Source: Mycolicibacterium elephantis DSM 44368 (GTDB taxonomy: Bacteria; Actinomycetota; Actinomycetes; Mycobacteriales; Mycobacteriaceae). From it: a stretch of 64,000 nucleotides of DNA. Location of the stretch: contig NZ_ATDN01000078.1 of the NCBI RefSeq assembly GCF_004014805.1, positions 1 to 64,000 on the forward strand, in the 5' to 3' direction. Under the pieces are notes generated by a model. It did no database searches and had not been told where the DNA came from. It was given only the letters and a program-made list of their open reading frames with translations. A program made the translations under genes and the position numbers. Below are positions 16,872 to 25,483 of the stretch, in pieces; within the stretch, counting starts at the first letter, position 1, and each line of letters opens with the position of its first letter.

Positions 16872-18290
16872 ATGCACGACTACACCCGCAAGACGTTGTT
16901 CATCGACGGGCGTTGGGTGACGCCGTCGGCGGGCGACGTGATCGACGTCGTCGACCCCGCCACCGAGAAGGTGATCGGTTGCGTGCCCAACGGGACCGTC
17001 GCCGACGTGGACGCGGCTGTGGACGCCGCCCGCAGGGCATTCGACCCGCTGATCACCCGCGCCGAACGGCGTGACCGGCTGGCCCGGGTGATCGCCGCGA
17101 TGGAGAAGCGGCTGCCCGACATTGCCGAGACCATCAGCCGGGAGATGGGCGCGCCGTTGCGCATCGCACAAGGTGTCCAGACCAAGGTGCCGCTGGCCGT
17201 GGCCCGCGGTTTCGCCGACGTCCTCGAGTCCTTCGAATTCGAAGAGCGCGTGGGCAACTCGTTGGTGCTGCGCGAGCCGTACGGCGTCGTCGGCGCCATC
17301 ACCCCGTGGAACTACCCGCTCTATCAGGTGGTCGCCAAGGTGCTGCCCGCCATCGCCGCGGGCTGCACCGTCGTCCTCAAGCCGAGCAACGAGGCACCGC
17401 TTTCGGTGTTCGAGTTCATCGAAGCGGTCGAGGAGGCCGGACTTCCCGACGGGGTGGTGAACCTGGTGTCGGGACGCGGATCCGTGGTGGGCGAGCGCAT
17501 CGCGTCGCATCCCGACGTCGACGTGGTGTCGTTCACCGGGTCGACCGCCGTGGGCCGCCGGGTCGCCGAGCTGGCCGCCGGCTCGGTGAAGAAGGTGGCC
17601 CTCGAACTCGGCGGGAAGTCCGCCAACGTCATCCTCGACGGCGGCGACCTGACCACCGCGGTGAAGGTCGGCGTGGGCAACGCGTTTCTCAACGGCGGGC
17701 AGACCTGCATGGCGTGGACCCGGATGCTGGTGCCGCGCTCGCGCTACGACGAGGCCCTCGAACTGATCGACGCCGCCGCGGCCAAGTACACGGTCGGCGA
17801 GCCGTCCGATCCCGGCACCCGGATCGGTCCCCTGGCCTCGGCCGCGCAGTTCGAGTCCGTGCGCGGGTTCATCGACCGCGCGCGCCGCGACGGCGCCCGC
17901 CTGCTCACCGGCGGATCCGAACCGGTTCGCGACAGCGGCTACTACGTCGCCCCGACCGTGTTCGCCGACGTCGACCCCGACTCCGAGCTGGGCCAGGAGG
18001 AAGTGTTCGGGCCGGTGCTCGCGGTGATTCCGTTCCAGGACGCCGACGACGCCCTACGCATCGCCAACGGCACGCCCTACGGGCTCTCAGGCGCGGTGTG
18101 GGGACCCGACCTCGACACCGCCATTGCGTTCGCGCGGCGGGTGCAGACCGGACAGCTCGACGTCAACGGCGGCATGTACAACCCCGTCGCGCCGTTCGGC
18201 GGCTACAAGAAGTCCGGCGTCGGCCGGGAACTCGGCCGCGCGGGGTTCGAGGAATTCCTGCAGACCAAGTCCTTACAGTTGCCTTCATGA
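16872..18290 (+). CDS. NAD(P)-dependent aldehyde dehydrogenase
   Basis: A 472-residue aldehyde dehydrogenase. The family features are TPWNYP, FTGSTAVGR, the general-base Glu in ALELGGKSAN and the catalytic Cys in NGGQTCMAW. A GAGGAG ribosome-binding site precedes the ATG. It would oxidise the aldehyde from the adjacent alcohol dehydrogenase to an acid, which the acyl-CoA ligase could activate. The stop overlaps the start of the next acyl-CoA dehydrogenase gene (ATGA). Confidence 0.93.
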   Translation: MHDYTRKTLFIDGRWVTPSAGDVIDVVDPATEKVIGCVPNGTVADVDAAVDAARRAFDPLITRAERRDRLARVIAAMEKRLPDIAETISREMGAPLRIAQGVQTKVPLAVARGFADVLESFEFEERVGNSLVLREPYGVVGAITPWNYPLYQVVAKVLPAIAAGCTVVLKPSNEAPLSVFEFIEAVEEAGLPDGVVNLVSGRGSVVGERIASHPDVDVVSFTGSTAVGRRVAELAAGSVKKVALELGGKSANVILDGGDLTTAVKVGVGNAFLNGGQTCMAWTRMLVPRSRYDEALELIDAAAAKYTVGEPSDPGTRIGPLASAAQFESVRGFIDRARRDGARLLTGGSEPVRDSGYYVAPTVFADVDPDSELGQEEVFGPVLAVIPFQDADDALRIANGTPYGLSGAVWGPDLDTAIAFARRVQTGQLDVNGGMYNPVAPFGGYKKSGVGRELGRAGFEEFLQTKSLQLPS

Positions 18291-19444
18291 GCTCACCGCA
18301 GACGCTCCCCCGACTGGTGCCGCCCGCGGCCGTCGATCCCGCCGGGACGGCGAGCCTACGGGCCGAGGTTCGCGAATTCCTCGCCGAACAGCTCTCCGCG
18401 GGCGCGTTCACACCGTCGGTCGACGCCTGGCTCACCGGATGGGATGAGAACTTCACCAAAGCGCTTGCCGCACACGGCTATCTCGGGATGACGGTGCCCG
18501 TCGAATACGGCGGGCACGGACGCTCGTTCATCGAACGGTTCGTGGTGACCGAAGAGCTTCTGGCCGCGGGTGCGCCCGTCGCGGCCCACTGGATCGCCGA
18601 TCGGCAGATTGTGCCCTCGGTACTCAAGTACGGCACGGAACACCAGAAGAAGGAGTTTCTCCCGCGCATCGTGCGTGGCGACTGCTTCTTCGGCATCGGC
18701 ATGAGCGAACCCGATTCCGGATCGGATCTCGCGAGCGTCCGCACCAAAGCGGTGCCGGTTGACGGCGGCTGGCTGCTGTCCGGCACCAAAGTGTGGACCT
18801 CGGGCGCACACCGCGCGCATGCCTTCATCGCCCTGGCCCGCACCGCGCCGGTCGATCGGGACAACCGGCACGCCGGGCTGAGCCAGTTCATCGTCGACCT
18901 ACGTGGGCCCGGGGTTCACATCCGGCCCGTCGTCTCGATGAACGGCGCCCACCACTTCAACGAGGTGATCCTCGACGAAGCATTCGTGCCCGACGACATG
19001 GTGTTCGGTGAGATCGGCGCGGGCTGGCGGCAGGTCACCTCGGAATTGGCCTTCGAACGCAGCGGACCCGAGCGGTTTCTGTCGACGTTCGTCCTGCTGA
19101 GGGCGTGCGGCGAAAGGATGGCCGCACAGCGCGGTGCGGCGGATCCCGACGTCGGCCGACTGGTTGCCCGCATCGCCGCCTTGCACCAGATGTCCGGCGC
19201 GGTGGCCGGTGCGCTCGAACGCCGGGATCCGGCAGACATCCCCGCCGCCGTCGTCAAGATTCTCGGCACCACCACGGAGGGCGACATCGCCGATTTCGCC
19301 GACACGCTCACGAACGACACAGCGGATCCTGAGTTCGCTCAACTGGTTTCACTCGCCGTCGACCAGCGTCCGGGCTTCACGCTGCGCGGCGGGACCAACG
19401 AAGTGCTGCGCGGTGTGGTGGCGAGAGGGCTGGGGCTGCGATGA
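18287..19444 (+). CDS. Acyl-CoA dehydrogenase, probable subunit 1 of a pair
   Basis: A 385-residue FadE-type protein with FGIGMSEPDSGSDLASV, typical of FAD binding, a VWTSGAHRA region and a C-terminal RGGTNEVLRGVVARGLGL. The ATG at 18287 overlaps the aldehyde dehydrogenase stop. It is followed by a second, shorter acyl-CoA dehydrogenase with a 4-bp overlap. In mycobacterial steroid side-chain degradation, adjacent FadE genes form alpha2-beta2 heterotetramers, and the same is inferred here. Confidence 0.88.
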   Translation: MSSPQTLPRLVPPAAVDPAGTASLRAEVREFLAEQLSAGAFTPSVDAWLTGWDENFTKALAAHGYLGMTVPVEYGGHGRSFIERFVVTEELLAAGAPVAAHWIADRQIVPSVLKYGTEHQKKEFLPRIVRGDCFFGIGMSEPDSGSDLASVRTKAVPVDGGWLLSGTKVWTSGAHRAHAFIALARTAPVDRDNRHAGLSQFIVDLRGPGVHIRPVVSMNGAHHFNEVILDEAFVPDDMVFGEIGAGWRQVTSELAFERSGPERFLSTFVLLRACGERMAAQRGAADPDVGRLVARIAALHQMSGAVAGALERRDPADIPAAVVKILGTTTEGDIADFADTLTNDTADPEFAQLVSLAVDQRPGFTLRGGTNEVLRGVVARGLGLR

Positions 19445-20475
19445 GCACTGCCGCCACGACACCGATGGACGTCGATCCCGCGCTGGTCGAGATGATGGGC
19501 GCGGTGTTCGCCGAGTACCGCGACGCCCATCCGCCGCCGAAGACCGTCGAACGAAATGCCGAGTTGTGGCGCCGCCTCGACGAACTGGGGCTGGTTCGCC
19601 TGACCGGCGCCGAGGAGTCCGGCGGCAGCGGAGCGGGGTGGTTCGAGGCGTCCGAGTTGCTCGCCGCGGCGGCCCGCAACGCCGTGCGCATTCCGTTGGC
19701 CGAACACGACCTGCTGGCATGCTGGCTGCTCGACGAGATCACGATGCCGGTTGACGCCGCGGCGCGGACGGTGTGTGTGCTGGACGACGACGGCACAGCG
19801 CGCGGTGTCCCCTGGGCGGCGGGCAGCGACCGGGTCGTCGTGGTGTGGCGCGACGGCGACACCCACCGCGTCGCCGATGTCGACACCGGGGAACTGGAGA
19901 TCACGCCGGGCGCCAACCTGATCGGCGAACCGCGCGACACCGTGGTGGCCGATGTCACCGCGCTCGGTGGGGTGCCCGTCGCCGCGGATCTGCTCGAGCA
20001 GTTGCGCCTGAAAGCGGCGCTGACGCGGGCGATCCAGGTATGCGCGGTCCTCGACGAGATCGTGCTGTCCTCGATCGACCATGCGAGTTCGCGCATCCAG
20101 TTCGGCCGTCCGCTGTCACGTTTCCAGGCGGTACAGCATTTGATCGCCGACGCTGCGGCCGAGGCGGCGCTGGCCCGCGCGGCGACCGAGGCGGCGTTGA
20201 TGACGGCGGTCGGCAGCGACTGGGCGTCGACGAACCTTCGCTTCCGCGTCGCGACGGCCCGGTCGTGTGTCGGCCACGCCTGCTCCGTCGTGGTGCGAAA
20301 CGCCCATCAGATCCACGGCGCCATCGGCACCACCTACGAGCACCGGCTGCACGAGTTCACCCGCGCCGCGTTGGCGTGGCGATCCGAGTTCGGGTCGGTG
20401 CGCTATTGGGACGAGCAGGTCAGCGCCGCGACGATGGCGGCGGACGCGGACATGTGGGCATTGATCACCGACTGA
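19441..20475 (+). CDS. Acyl-CoA dehydrogenase-like protein, probable subunit 2
   Basis: A 344-residue acyl-CoA dehydrogenase homologue, shorter than the usual 380-400 residues. The C-terminal half is clear (SSRIQFGRPLSRFQAVQHL, VRNAHQIHGAIGTTYEH), but the N-terminal and middle FAD/substrate regions are weak. This asymmetry is typical of the second subunit of heteromeric FadE enzymes. It overlaps the first subunit gene by 4 bp. Activity alone is unlikely. Confidence 0.85.
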   Translation: MSTAATTPMDVDPALVEMMGAVFAEYRDAHPPPKTVERNAELWRRLDELGLVRLTGAEESGGSGAGWFEASELLAAAARNAVRIPLAEHDLLACWLLDEITMPVDAAARTVCVLDDDGTARGVPWAAGSDRVVVVWRDGDTHRVADVDTGELEITPGANLIGEPRDTVVADVTALGGVPVAADLLEQLRLKAALTRAIQVCAVLDEIVLSSIDHASSRIQFGRPLSRFQAVQHLIADAAAEAALARAATEAALMTAVGSDWASTNLRFRVATARSCVGHACSVVVRNAHQIHGAIGTTYEHRLHEFTRAALAWRSEFGSVRYWDEQVSAATMAADADMWALITD

Positions 20476-20554
20476 CCGGTCCGCGGGCGCGCGATGTTCC
20501 ACTGACCGGGCACCTTGACGCCATGCCGTGCGAACCGAAGGTTGACTCGATGCC

Positions 20555-21046
20555 ATGAGCAACGAGATCACGCTGTCTGAGGTCCAGGAGTTCATCGCCG
20601 GCTTTTGGTATCACTACGACCAGGGCCATTTCACCGAATTGGGCGCCCGGCTCGGCGACGAGATGGAATACCTGAGCCGATCCGACTCCGGCGACTGCCC
20701 GTTCGAGGATCTGCTGGCCGCCGAGTTGCACGGCAAGGACGAGACGCTGGCGTGGCTGACCCAGCACCGCAACGAGAATCCCTACCCGTTGCGACACCAT
20801 GCCACCAATATCTTCCGCACCGGGGTCGACGGCGACGTCACCACCGCCCGCTTCTACCTGTACGTCAACCAGGTGACCAACAACGTCCCGTTCGACGTCT
20901 CCAGCGGCGTGGTCGACGTCGGCATCCGCCGCTCTGACAACGGACTGGTCTTCACCTCGATGACCGTGATCCTCGACGCCGAGGACTCGATTCCGTTCGC
21001 CGAGCACGCCGCCAAGACCGCCGCCACGGCATCGGCCGGCTCGTAA
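20555..21046 (+). CDS. SnoaL/NTF2-like protein
   Basis: A 163-residue protein that fits the SnoaL-like (NTF2-fold) pattern: an N-terminal helix with FIAGFWYHYDQGHF, followed by beta strands including RHHATNIFRTG and TTARFYLYVNQVT. Family members include ketosteroid isomerases, dehydratases and binding proteins. A steroid isomerase-like role would suit the island but is not shown by any catalytic residue I can identify. It lies 4 bp before the next SDR. Confidence 0.72.
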   Translation: MSNEITLSEVQEFIAGFWYHYDQGHFTELGARLGDEMEYLSRSDSGDCPFEDLLAAELHGKDETLAWLTQHRNENPYPLRHHATNIFRTGVDGDVTTARFYLYVNQVTNNVPFDVSSGVVDVGIRRSDNGLVFTSMTVILDAEDSIPFAEHAAKTAATASAGS

Positions 21047-21050
21047 CGGG

Positions 21051-21902
21051 GTGGACGCACACACGGCTTTCGGCGGTGGTGTCGCCGTCATCACCGGCGC
21101 AGGCAACGGGATAGGTGCGGGTCTGGCGCGCCACGCCGCCGCGCTGGGCATGACCGTCGTGCTCGTCGACATCGACGGCGCCGCCATCGCGGCGCTGCGC
21201 GAGGAACTGCCCGGCGCCGTGGACCTGGTGTGCGACGTGCGCAACCCGGAAGCGCTCGAAGACGTTGCCGCACAGGTTTACTCCGACACCGGACCGGTAC
21301 GGCTGCTGGTCAACAACGCAGGTGTCGAGCAGTTCGGCTATCTGTGGGACACCCCGGTCGCCAACTGGGACCGGCTGGTGGACATCAACGTCAGCAGCGT
21401 GTTCTACGGGATCCGCGCGTTCCTACCCCGCATGATCGCCACCGACGCCCCGGCGTGGGTATGGAACCTGTCGTCCATCGGCGGCGTCGCCGCCGTACCG
21501 CTGCAGACGCCCTACATCATGAGCAAGCACGCGGTGCTGGCACTCACCGAATGTCTGCGTCTGGAAGTGGAACTGGCCGGCCACGCCGACCGGATCCACG
21601 TGCAAGCGGTGCTGCCCGGCGCGGTGAAGTCCAACATCTTCGAAGCGGCCGGTGGGGTCGACGACGGCGACGTCGGGGCCGCCGAATCGCAGCGGGCGGC
21701 GATGCTCGACATCAAGGCCGAGGCCATGGATCCGCTCGAAGCGGCACAGGTGGTGTTCGAGCAGGCCGCCGCGGGCGAGTTCTACCTGCTCACCCAGCCC
21801 GAGTATGTGGGCAACGCGATGTCCGAGCGGGCCGCGATCCTGGCTGACCGCCGCGCACCGGTCCTGCGCACCAAGCAGCGATTCGACCCCGCACGGCACT
21901 GA
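21051..21902 (+). CDS. Short-chain dehydrogenase/reductase
   Basis: A 283-residue classical SDR. The cofactor site is TGAGNGIGAG, NNAG follows, the Ser is in NLSSIGG and the catalytic pair is Y-x3-K in YIMSKHAV. It starts with GTG at 21051, four bases after the SnoaL-like stop. It shares the TGAGNG-type motif with the next SDR, and the two look like tandem paralogues. In the operon it may oxidise a hydroxyacyl-CoA or a ring hydroxyl. Confidence 0.87.
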   Translation: MDAHTAFGGGVAVITGAGNGIGAGLARHAAALGMTVVLVDIDGAAIAALREELPGAVDLVCDVRNPEALEDVAAQVYSDTGPVRLLVNNAGVEQFGYLWDTPVANWDRLVDINVSSVFYGIRAFLPRMIATDAPAWVWNLSSIGGVAAVPLQTPYIMSKHAVLALTECLRLEVELAGHADRIHVQAVLPGAVKSNIFEAAGGVDDGDVGAAESQRAAMLDIKAEAMDPLEAAQVVFEQAAAGEFYLLTQPEYVGNAMSERAAILADRRAPVLRTKQRFDPARH

Positions 21903-21928
21903 CCGGATCCGGCTGAAAGAAGGTCGAC

Positions 21929-22720
21929 GTGCAGATCGCCGACAGGGTGTTCGTGGTGACCGGCGCAGGCAACGGAATGGGCCGGCAAGTCGCGCTTGGT
22001 CTTTCCCGCCGAGGCGCCCGCGTCGCGGCGGTGGACCTCGATGTTGTCGGGCTGGCCGCCACGGCTGAGCTTGCGGGCCGGACCGGCTACCCGGTGTCGA
22101 CCCACGTTCTCGACGTCACCGACGACGAGGCCGTCGCGGCACTGCCGCATGTGGTGACAGAGACACACGGGCAGGTCGACGGGCTGGTCAACATCGCAGG
22201 CGTCATACACCGGTTCGCACCGTTCGCCGAACTCTCCCCGGCGGAGACCAACCACATCATGGCCATCAACTTCGAAGGCACGGTGCGCATGTGCCGCACG
22301 TTCCTGCCGACCTTGCTGGCACGTCCGGAGGCGAACATCACGAACATGTCGAGTCTTTCCGCGCTGTTGCCGTTCGCCAGCCAAACGCTGTACAGCGCGA
22401 GCAAGGGTGCGGTCAAGCAGTTCAGCGAAGGTCTCTACGCCGAACTGTGCGACACCAACGTCCATGTGGTGACGGTGTTTCCGGGCAACGTCGACACCAA
22501 CCTGACCGGCAACTCCGGGGTGCAGATGCTCGATGCCGGCGGCAGGAAAGTCCGTTCCACCAGCGCCGAGGCCGCGGGCGACAAGATCGTCGACGGCATT
22601 GCCGATGACCGGTTCCGCGTCCTGATCGGCACGGATGCGCGGGCTCTCGACATCCTGACCCGGCTGTCGGCGAAGCGCGCCACCCGGTTGGTCGCCAAAC
22701 AGATCAAGTCGGTCCTGTGA
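21929..22720 (+). CDS. Short-chain dehydrogenase/reductase
   Basis: A 263-residue classical SDR with TGAGNGMGRQ at the N-terminus, NIAG in place of NNAG, the Ser in NMSSLSA and the pair Y-x3-K in YSASKGAV. The GTG start at 21929 follows AAGAAGG. The stop overlaps the next start at a GTGA. It lies between another SDR and a KstD-like flavoprotein. The substrate is unknown. Confidence 0.87.
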   Translation: MQIADRVFVVTGAGNGMGRQVALGLSRRGARVAAVDLDVVGLAATAELAGRTGYPVSTHVLDVTDDEAVAALPHVVTETHGQVDGLVNIAGVIHRFAPFAELSPAETNHIMAINFEGTVRMCRTFLPTLLARPEANITNMSSLSALLPFASQTLYSASKGAVKQFSEGLYAELCDTNVHVVTVFPGNVDTNLTGNSGVQMLDAGGRKVRSTSAEAAGDKIVDGIADDRFRVLIGTDARALDILTRLSAKRATRLVAKQIKSVL

Positions 22721-24348
22721 TAGTGAACATGCCAACAACAACTGGGTACGACGTCATCGTCGTCGGGTTCGGGGCTGCCGGCGCCGCCGCGGCGATCGAG
22801 GCCGCTGACCGCGGAGCACGCGTGCTGGTGCTGGACCGCGGATACGGTGGCGGGGCCACCGCGCTGTCGGGCGGAATCATCTACGCGGGCGCGGGAACCG
22901 CCGAACAGCGGGCCGGTGGTTACGACGACAGCGTCGAGGACATGCGGGCCTACCTCGAGCAGGAGGTCGGCGACGCGGTCAGCGACGAAACGTTGCAGAG
23001 GTTCTGCGAGCAGAGCCCAGAGCTGATCGACTGGCTAAAGCGGCAAGGGGTGCAGTTCCGCGGCGGCCCGGTGCCGTCGTACAAGACGTCGTATCCGACC
23101 GACGACTTCTACCTGTACTACTCCGGAAACGAAAAGGCCTATCCCTACGCGCGTCACGCGCGACCCGTGCCGCGCGGCCACCGAGTGCTGGCGCCGGGCA
23201 TGAGTTCGGGCAAGGTGCTGTTCGAGCACCTGCGCCGCTCGGCGAAAGCCAAAGGCGTCGAGTTCGTTCCGTTGTGCCGGGTACACGAACTCCTATCGGA
23301 CGGCGACGGGCGGCTCTGCGGAGTCCGCTACCGCGCGATGCCCGCGAACCATCCCCACGCACGCAGGCACCGGGTTCTGACCAAACTCACCGGAAAGGCC
23401 GGCACCTGGCTACCGGGCTTGGTCAAGGGCGCTGTCGAGCACGCCGAGGCGCTGTGGGCCGCTGCCGCCGTGGACGGTGAGGCACACGCGCGCGCCGTCA
23501 TCCTGGCGGCCGGCGGCTTCATCCACAACCGCGAGTGGATGGCCGAACACGCGCCGGAATTTCTGAAGATCTCCCCGCTCGGAACCCCCGGTGACGACGG
23601 CTCCGGCATCGCCCTGGGCGTCGCGGCCGGCGGTATGACCGACAAGATGGGCAACGTCACCGCGTGGCGCTTCCTGTCGCCTCCGAGCGCGTTTCTCGAG
23701 GGCCTCACGGTCGGTCGGGACGGTCGACGCATCGCCAACGAGGACCTGTACGGGGCCACGCACGGCAACGTGATGATGCGCGAATTCGGCGGCGCCGGTT
23801 GGGCGATCTATGACGCCCCGACCTGGCGAAAGGTGAAGGATCAAATCCGCGAGCAGACGCAACTCTTCCAGCGCCTGCAGCTGATCTACCTCTTCACCCT
23901 TGGGCACAAGAAGGCGTCGACGATCGAGGACATCGCGGTCAAGAACGGGATCGATCCGTCGGGGCTGCGCCGCACCGTCGACGAATACAATCACGGCATC
24001 CGCAGCGGTGCAGGCGATCCCGCTCACAAGGAGCCGGATCTGTGCCCACCGTTGGTGACCGCGCCGTTCTACTCGATCAATATCTCGGCAGACTCGTCGA
24101 TGTTCTATCCGATCCCCGGGTTGACACTCGGCGGCCTCCTCGTCGACGAACGCACGGGCGAAGTCGCCCATCGGGACGGCGGGACGGTGGCCGGCCTGTA
24201 TGCCGCGGGCCGAAACGCGATCGGCATCTGCTCCAACAGCTATGTCAGCGGGCTGTCCATCGCGGACTGCATCTTCAGCGGACGCCGCGCGGGTGCGCAC
24301 GCGGCCGCCACCCTGCAGTCGGCATCAGGCGACCGAGATCAGCCGTGA
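22717..24348 (+). CDS. FAD-dependent dehydrogenase, KstD/fumarate-reductase family
   Basis: A 543-residue FAD_binding_2 flavoprotein. The Rossmann motif is VVGFGAAGAAAA, the second motif lies around LDRGYGGGATALSGG, and the C-terminal segment reads GICSNSYVSGLSIADCIFSG. In-frame starts at 22717 (GTG, overlapping the SDR stop), 22723 and 22729 (ATG) are all possible; I take the coupled GTG. It is the second of three KstD-like genes and could dehydrogenate a cyclic ketone. It ends with a GTGA overlap with the esterase. Confidence 0.82.
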   Translation: MIVNMPTTTGYDVIVVGFGAAGAAAAIEAADRGARVLVLDRGYGGGATALSGGIIYAGAGTAEQRAGGYDDSVEDMRAYLEQEVGDAVSDETLQRFCEQSPELIDWLKRQGVQFRGGPVPSYKTSYPTDDFYLYYSGNEKAYPYARHARPVPRGHRVLAPGMSSGKVLFEHLRRSAKAKGVEFVPLCRVHELLSDGDGRLCGVRYRAMPANHPHARRHRVLTKLTGKAGTWLPGLVKGAVEHAEALWAAAAVDGEAHARAVILAAGGFIHNREWMAEHAPEFLKISPLGTPGDDGSGIALGVAAGGMTDKMGNVTAWRFLSPPSAFLEGLTVGRDGRRIANEDLYGATHGNVMMREFGGAGWAIYDAPTWRKVKDQIREQTQLFQRLQLIYLFTLGHKKASTIEDIAVKNGIDPSGLRRTVDEYNHGIRSGAGDPAHKEPDLCPPLVTAPFYSINISADSSMFYPIPGLTLGGLLVDERTGEVAHRDGGTVAGLYAAGRNAIGICSNSYVSGLSIADCIFSGRRAGAHAAATLQSASGDRDQP

Positions 24349-25289
24349 CGCAATACCCTCTGGATCCCGACGCCGCCGAGCGCGTCGCGGCCTTCGGGCC
24401 GATTCCCCCGATGCGTCAGCGCGGTCTTACTGAGGTGCGGCGGACGATCGAATCGGCGCCGCACCCCGACGACATGCCGGAGATGGCGGACATCGAGGAC
24501 CGCGACGTCCCCGGCCCGGCAGGGTCTGTTCCGATCCGGATCTATCGCCCCACCCCCGCCGACGACTCCCCCGTCCTGGTCTATTTCCACGGCGGCGGAA
24601 TGGTATTGGGATCCAATCACTCGTTCGAACCACTCGCCCGGACACTGGCCGCCGAAAGCGGCGCCGCGGTGATATCCGTCGACTATCGATTGGCACCCGA
24701 GGCACCCGCGCCGGCGCAGTTCGAGGATGCTTATGCAGCCACCTCGTATGTCGCGTCGAACGCCGACGCGCTCCGCGTCGACGCCAAGCGGATGGCGGTC
24801 ATCGGCGACAGCGCCGGCGGCTCGTTGGCAGCGGCTGTCGCTCTTGCCGCGCGCGACCGCGGCGGCCCGTCCATCTACTGCCAGGTGCTGCTGTATCCGG
24901 GGCTGGACCGCAACATGACGTGCGAGTCGATCCGGAGCATGCCTGACGCGCCGATGCTGTGCCGCGACGACATCGACTTCATGCACGAACTCGCGGACCG
25001 GGGGGTGAGCACACCGCGGGACGAATATCGGTTCCCCGCAATGGCAACCGACCTGACCGGGCTTCCGCAGGCCATCGTCGTCACCGCCGCGTGTGATCCG
25101 ATCCGCGACTGGGGCGAGCGGTATGCGCTTCGACTGCGCGACGCCGGGGTCCAGACCACGCTGACCCGCTATCCCGGCATCTACCACGGGTTCCTGATGC
25201 GCTCGGACGCGACGGCGCGGGGGCGCTTGGCGGTGGCCGAAATCGGTGCGCTGTTGCGCGCAAAGTTCGCACACCCGCTCCCGCGGTAG
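24345..25289 (+). CDS. Alpha/beta hydrolase, HSL-type esterase
   Basis: A 314-residue hormone-sensitive-lipase-family esterase: HGGG at 82-85, Ser156 in GDSAGG, an acid in the AACDPIRDWG segment and a His in YHGF. The start is the GTG at 24345, overlapping the flavoprotein stop. It is the last gene of the operon that opens with the acyl-CoA ligase. It is the second HSL esterase of the island and may hydrolyse an ester made by a Baeyer-Villiger enzyme. Confidence 0.86.
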   Translation: MTQYPLDPDAAERVAAFGPIPPMRQRGLTEVRRTIESAPHPDDMPEMADIEDRDVPGPAGSVPIRIYRPTPADDSPVLVYFHGGGMVLGSNHSFEPLARTLAAESGAAVISVDYRLAPEAPAPAQFEDAYAATSYVASNADALRVDAKRMAVIGDSAGGSLAAAVALAARDRGGPSIYCQVLLYPGLDRNMTCESIRSMPDAPMLCRDDIDFMHELADRGVSTPRDEYRFPAMATDLTGLPQAIVVTAACDPIRDWGERYALRLRDAGVQTTLTRYPGIYHGFLMRSDATARGRLAVAEIGALLRAKFAHPLPR

Positions 25290-25304
25290 CGCCTTCTCGG
25301 CGGT

Positions 25305-25355
25305 GAGCCGGGCCCCCGCGCGAGCCGGGCCCCCGCGCGAGCCGGGCCCCCGCGC
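25305..25355. repeat. Three perfect 17-bp tandem repeats
   Basis: The unit GAGCCGGGCCCCCGCGC is repeated three times exactly at 25305-25321, 25322-25338 and 25339-25355. It sits in a 194-bp gap after the esterase, directly before a hairpin. It has no spacers, so it is not a CRISPR array. It may be a small minisatellite whose copy number could vary between strains. Confidence 0.85.
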
Positions 25356-25412
25356 GAGCAGACGCTGCGACCCCCTGAAAGCCCCCGAAAAGGGGGTGCT
25401 CACGTCTGCTCG
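25355..25412 (+). terminator. Composite terminator-like hairpin
   Basis: The outer arms CGAGCAGACG (25355-25364) and CGTCTGCTCG (25403-25412) pair perfectly. An inner stem ACCCCCT/AGGGGGT (25370-25376 and 25391-25397) stacks above a short internal loop. It lies between two plus-strand genes and probably ends the ligase-esterase operon. No T-tract follows. Confidence 0.6.
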
Positions 25413-25483
25413 GCGCAAAAGCGGCGTCCCGATCACCGGACAGGTGACGATCCGGCGGGCCATCGCCGCGCCACAATCGGGGC

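Noticed and set aside
25305..25355. A CRISPR array
   Set aside because: The three 17-bp units are directly adjacent with no spacers, and there are no cas genes.
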